The notes beneath the pieces were generated by a model. The model ran no database searches. It saw only the letters and a program-made list of their open reading frames with translations, and was not told the origin of the DNA. 61,899 nucleotides of DNA. Origin: RGIG8775 sp045612185 (lineage in GTDB: Bacteria; Bacillota; Clostridia; Oscillospirales; CAG-272). Positions within the stretch are counted from its first letter, which is position 1, and every line of letters starts with the position of its first letter. Of the stretch, positions 58,822-61,899 are shown in pieces. The stretch lies in assembly GCA_045612185.1 (NCBI GenBank), contig JAZKYO010000051.1:1-61899 (forward strand). Reading direction: 5' to 3'. Made by a program: the position numbers and the translations under genes.

Positions 58822-59565
58822 ATGAAGATAGCAATAGTAACCGGCGCGGCGGGCGGAATAGGTTTTGCCACAGTAGAAGAGCTTATAAATAAAGGTTTTT
58901 GCGTGGTTGGAATGAACCGCCGTCCATATGAAAACGTGAAAGAACGGTTTGACAGGTTCGGAGAAAACTTTACCTACGTTTCGGGCGACCTTTCGTCAAG
59001 CGAGGACAGAAAAAAGCTTGTTGACACGGCAATGGAAAAATACGGCAGAATAGATGCGCTTGTAAACGTGGCGGGAGTTGCGCCAAAAGAGCGCAGAGAT
59101 ATCCTTGAAATGACCGAGGAAAGCTACGATTACGTTATGGGAATCAACTCCAAGGGCACGTTTTTCCTTACCCAAGACGTGGCAAACAGAATGGTTGCGG
59201 GTGGAATCAAGGGCTATATAGTAAACATTTCGTCGGTTTCGGCTTATACAAGCTCGACTTCAAGAGGTGAGTATTGCATCTCAAAAGCGGGAGTTTCCAT
59301 GATGACCAAGCTTTTTGCGGATAGGCTTGCCTGTGAGGGCATACTCGTAAACGAGGTCTGCCCCGGAATAATTTATACTGAAATGACCGAAAAGGTTAAG
59401 GATAAATACGACGCAAAAATTGCCGACGGACTTGTTCCTACAGGGCGTTGGGGATATCCCGAGGATGTGGCAAAGGCAGTTGGCGCACTTGTTGACGGTA
59501 CGTTTGCGTATACCACGGGCGAGTCGTTTATAGTCGACGGCGGTCTCCACATAAGAAAGCTGTGA
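58822..59565 (+). CDS. Short-chain dehydrogenase/reductase
   Basis: 247 residues from ATG 58822, 8 bp behind the OYE stop. Classical SDR: TGAAGGIG (residues 7-14), NVAGVAP, Ser in NISSVSAY and YCISK for the Tyr-x3-Lys pair, and the C-terminal ESFIVDGGLHIRKL. It interconverts an alcohol and a ketone with NAD(P)H. The operon context suggests the ketone/alcohol step of a reductive pathway. Confidence 0.94.
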   Translation: MKIAIVTGAAGGIGFATVEELINKGFCVVGMNRRPYENVKERFDRFGENFTYVSGDLSSSEDRKKLVDTAMEKYGRIDALVNVAGVAPKERRDILEMTEESYDYVMGINSKGTFFLTQDVANRMVAGGIKGYIVNISSVSAYTSSTSRGEYCISKAGVSMMTKLFADRLACEGILVNEVCPGIIYTEMTEKVKDKYDAKIADGLVPTGRWGYPEDVAKAVGALVDGTFAYTTGESFIVDGGLHIRKL

Positions 59566-59571
59566 GCCGAT

Positions 59572-61497
59572 ATGGATTACATTACTGTAAACGGACATAA
59601 GATTCCGACGTACTTTGTAAATACGCTTGTAGTGGGAAGCGGAGCCGCGGGCTTTAACGCGGCGCTGTCGCTTTACGAGGAGGGTGTGCGTGACGTGGCT
59701 GTGCTTTCGGAAGGCGTGAGAATGGGAACTTCCCGAAATACGGGTTCGGATAAGCAAACCTATTATAAGCTTGGCATGTGCGGCATGCCCGATTCGCCCG
59801 CCGATATGGCGTACGACTTGTTTTCGGGCGGTTGCGTTGACGGGGATATAGCCTACGCCGAGGCTGCAAATTCGGTAAGATGCTTTATGCGCCTTGCCGA
59901 CCTTGGTGTTAAGTTTCCAACAAACTCGCTTGGGGAATACGTAGGCTACAAAACCGACCACGATAAGCGCTCCCGTGCTACCTCTGCGGGACCTCTAACG
60001 TCAAAGATGATGACCGAATGTCTTGAAAAAGCAGTCCGTGACCGAGAGATTCCCATTTTTGATAATTTTTACGCGGTAAAGATAATTAAAAAAGGCGAAA
60101 AAGCGGTTGCGCTGGCGGTTCTTGACAAAAGTAACGACTGCGCCGTAACTCTTTTAGCTTTTGAAAATATAATTCTCGCCACGGGCGGACCTGCGGGAAT
60201 GTATGCCGATTCGGTTTACCCCGCGTGCCACAACGGTGCTTCCGGCTTGGCTTTTGATGCAGGCGCAATGGGAAAAAATCTCACCGAATGGCAGTACGGA
60301 ATTGCTTCCACAAAGCCGCGCTGGAACGTTTCGGGAACTTATATGCAGGTGCTTCCGCGCCTTGTTTCGGTCGACGAAAACGGTGTTGAGCGTGAGTTTG
60401 TCAACGACTATTTCGGCAACCCCTACAAAGCCCTTTCCATGATATTTAAAAAAGGCTACGAGTGGCCTTTTGACTGCGATAAAATAAAAGGCGGCTCGTC
60501 GGTTATAGACCTTCTTGTGTGGTACGAAAAGGCTGTTTTGGGCAGAAGAATATACCTTGACTATACCCAAAACCCAACGGGTGCGATGGAGCTTGACTTC
60601 AACAAGCTTGAAGCCGAGGCGCTTGAGTATCTTACAGCGGTAAAGGCTTGCTTTGGCAGCCCCATTGACCGCTTGAAGCACATGAATATGCCCGCATACG
60701 AGTTGTATCTTTCCAAGGGCGTGGACCTTGAAAAGGAGAAGCTTGAGATAGCGCTTTGCGCGCAGCATAACAATGGCGGTATCTCTGTGGATAAGTGGTG
60801 GAAAACCTGCGTTGACGGACTTTTCGTTGTTGGAGAAGCCGCGGGAACACACGGTGTAAAACGCCCTGGCGGAAGCGCACTGAATGCGGGGCAGGTAGGC
60901 GCTTTGCGAGCGGCTCAGTATATTGCGGCGCATAATTTGGGAGAGGTTTTAAGCCTTGACGAGCTTAAATCAATATCTGAAAAAACGGTGGAAAAAATTC
61001 TCCAAGAGTGCGCAGAATTGCTTTCGGACACTTCAAACGTTGACGAAATGCGGGTAAAGTTTACCAAGGCAATGAGCGAATCGGCAGGTGCCATAAGAAG
61101 CACCAAGCAAATAGAAAAACTGCTTTGCGATATTTATCCGATTCTGTGGGGATTTGAGAAAAACCTGAAGATTGAATCACCAAAGCAGCTCTATAAGGCA
61201 TACAGATTGCGTGACACCCTGCTTTCTCAGTGCGTGTATCTTCACGCTATGCTTGATTACGTAAGAGCGGGCGGAGCATCACGCGGGTCCGCCATATATC
61301 TTGACAGTGTTTCAGACTTTAATTCGCTGTTTGATTTTGAAAAAGCCGACGGAGCGTTCTTGACGAAAGTTCAGGAGATAAGCCACGACGGACACGGGGC
61401 AAGCATAGAGTGGCGTGACGTTCGCCCACTTCCCGAGGGCGGAGGCGTCTTTGAAACTGTGTGGCGCGAGTACAGAGAAGGGAAAATATTTGAATAA
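59572..61497 (+). CDS. FAD-binding fumarate reductase/succinate dehydrogenase-like flavoprotein
   Basis: 641 residues. N-terminal FAD motif VVGSGAAGFNAALSLYE, SRNTGSDKQTYYK in place of the usual GGT-containing segment, IILATGGPAGMYADSVYP, and the second FAD contact FVVGEAAGTHGVKRPGGSALNAGQVG. There is an extra C-terminal domain of about 180 residues. It has no signal peptide and no haem or iron-sulfur motif, so electrons must come from a partner, perhaps the OYE protein. Members reduce C=C bonds or oxidise alpha-amino or dicarboxylic acids. It ends with a terminator. Confidence 0.9.
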   Translation: MDYITVNGHKIPTYFVNTLVVGSGAAGFNAALSLYEEGVRDVAVLSEGVRMGTSRNTGSDKQTYYKLGMCGMPDSPADMAYDLFSGGCVDGDIAYAEAANSVRCFMRLADLGVKFPTNSLGEYVGYKTDHDKRSRATSAGPLTSKMMTECLEKAVRDREIPIFDNFYAVKIIKKGEKAVALAVLDKSNDCAVTLLAFENIILATGGPAGMYADSVYPACHNGASGLAFDAGAMGKNLTEWQYGIASTKPRWNVSGTYMQVLPRLVSVDENGVEREFVNDYFGNPYKALSMIFKKGYEWPFDCDKIKGGSSVIDLLVWYEKAVLGRRIYLDYTQNPTGAMELDFNKLEAEALEYLTAVKACFGSPIDRLKHMNMPAYELYLSKGVDLEKEKLEIALCAQHNNGGISVDKWWKTCVDGLFVVGEAAGTHGVKRPGGSALNAGQVGALRAAQYIAAHNLGEVLSLDELKSISEKTVEKILQECAELLSDTSNVDEMRVKFTKAMSESAGAIRSTKQIEKLLCDIYPILWGFEKNLKIESPKQLYKAYRLRDTLLSQCVYLHAMLDYVRAGGASRGSAIYLDSVSDFNSLFDFEKADGAFLTKVQEISHDGHGASIEWRDVRPLPEGGGVFETVWREYREGKIFE

Positions 61498-61501
61498 AAA
61501 C

Positions 61502-61541
61502 AAGGAGCTGTCACATTAAACAGATAGCTCCTTAAATTTAT
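61502..61541 (+). terminator. Terminator of the OYE operon
   Basis: AAGGAGCT pairs with AGCTCCTT around a 16-nt loop, with TAAATTTATT after it. Confidence 0.65.
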
Positions 61542-61599
61542 TATGCACAGATAAATTGTAGTTTGTCGGTGTGTTCGCACAGCAGCCACGTGGAGCCCC

Positions 61600-61899
61600 C
61601 ACCGGCGAGGTGGCGCCAGTCAAGGGTGCGTAGCCCTTGTCGCTCGTCGCAACGAGCGAAATCCCCTTTCGGCGTCTTTCTTTTTTGGTCCTTTTTTCTT
61701 TCGCGCCTACTTATCCGAAAGAAAAAAGGACGAGGGGAATAAACTAATTATTCTACACATTTACAGAGTTTTACACAGCTATATTTTTGTGTGCTGTTAA
61801 TAGTTACTTACTGTCTCTCGTCCTTTTTCTTTTTGAGAAAGGAGCGTCAAAAGAAAAAGGACCAAAAAGAAAAACCGCGGTGCGCCTGCGGGCGCGGGC
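61600..61899. repeat. Palindromic intergenic repeat region, no gene
   Basis: Contains several inverted repeats: AAGGG/CCCTT, CGCTCGT (61641-61647)/ACGAGCG (61652-61658), the perfect 16-bp GTCCTTTTTTCTTTCG (61688-61703)/CGAAAGAAAAAAGGAC (61716-61731), and GTCCTTTTTCTTTT (61820-61833)/AAAAGAAAAAGGAC (61849-61862). The inner arms are versions of one another, so the outer parts can also pair over 180 bp. It ends in a GC-rich stretch at the window edge. No coding potential is seen. It looks like an interspersed repeat family of this genome. Confidence 0.65.

Noticed and set aside
59281..61589. Several minus-strand frames opposite the SDR and flavoprotein genes
   Set aside because: They shadow genes with clear motifs and lack start signals.
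1..61899. tRNA, rRNA, transposase, integrase, restriction-modification or CRISPR-Cas genes
   Set aside because: None was recognised on reading through the window; the only repeats are those listed.

Overview
The window is chromosomal DNA of a low-to-middle-GC (mid-40s % by eye) anaerobic clostridial Firmicute, most like uncultured gut lineages of the Oscillospirales/Christensenellales kind. The reasons are a GerA-type spore germination protein, a SpoVD-like penicillin-binding protein with PASTA repeats, a MecA-like adaptor, strong AGGAGG ribosome sites, sigma-A promoters with nearly constant 17-nt spacers, oxygen-sensitive radical SAM enzymes and glycan-degrading enzymes. I see no rRNA, tRNA, CRISPR, phage or transposase.

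Layout. 1-4.3 kb: a minus-strand glycosidase pair (GH3, cut by the window edge, and GH2). 4.3-6.9 kb: upp, a pseudouridine synthase and a TIM-barrel protein of unknown role. 6.9-9.1 kb: a divergent AraC regulator / Gfo-Idh-MocA oxidoreductase pair. 9.1-12.1 kb: minus-strand rimO-pgsA and a PflX-like radical SAM gene. 12.1-21.5 kb: a long plus-strand run with a phosphoesterase, an RNA uracil methyltransferase, a CocE-type hydrolase, a nitrilase-GDPD fusion, an APH-like kinase, an SGNH hydrolase, a lone RNase III domain and a GH39-like glycosidase. 21.5-28.6 kb: an FAD oxidoreductase, a LarA operon (LarA, PHP, two membrane proteins, metallo-beta-lactamase fold) and a ROK sugar kinase. 28.6-30.1 kb: an unannotated 57-codon gene divergent from an apparently highly expressed, C-terminally anchored CBM9-like surface protein. 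30.2-39 kb: germination protein, AEC transporter, family 4 UDG, MecA-like protein, DinG/XPD-type helicase, aminotransferase and a YhcC-like radical SAM protein.

39.2-51.9 kb is the division and cell wall (dcw) cluster: mraZ, rsmH, an odd protein in the ftsL slot, spoVD/ftsI, murE, murF, mraY, ftsW, murG, then a terminator and ftsZ with its own promoter. murC, murD, ftsQ/divIB and ftsA are missing from it. 52-54.1 kb: a DUF554 protein and a lipoprotein with a catalytically dead trypsin-like domain. 54.2-55.4 kb: rplJ-rplL behind a textbook L10 leader. 55.5-61.5 kb: AraC plus D-2-hydroxyacid dehydrogenase, divergent from an OYE / SDR / fumarate-reductase-like operon resembling reductive gut modules for bile acids or isoflavones. 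61.6 kb to the end is a gene-free palindromic repeat.

The best candidates for undescribed biology are the nitrilase-GDPD fusion and its neighbours, the lone RNase III domain, the ftsL-slot protein with the structured RNA behind it, the FtsZ with a hexapeptide-repeat linker and no canonical tail, the pseudo-protease lipoprotein, the small orphan gene at 28.7 kb and the three-enzyme redox module at the right end. Functions are read from motifs by eye; no database search was possible.
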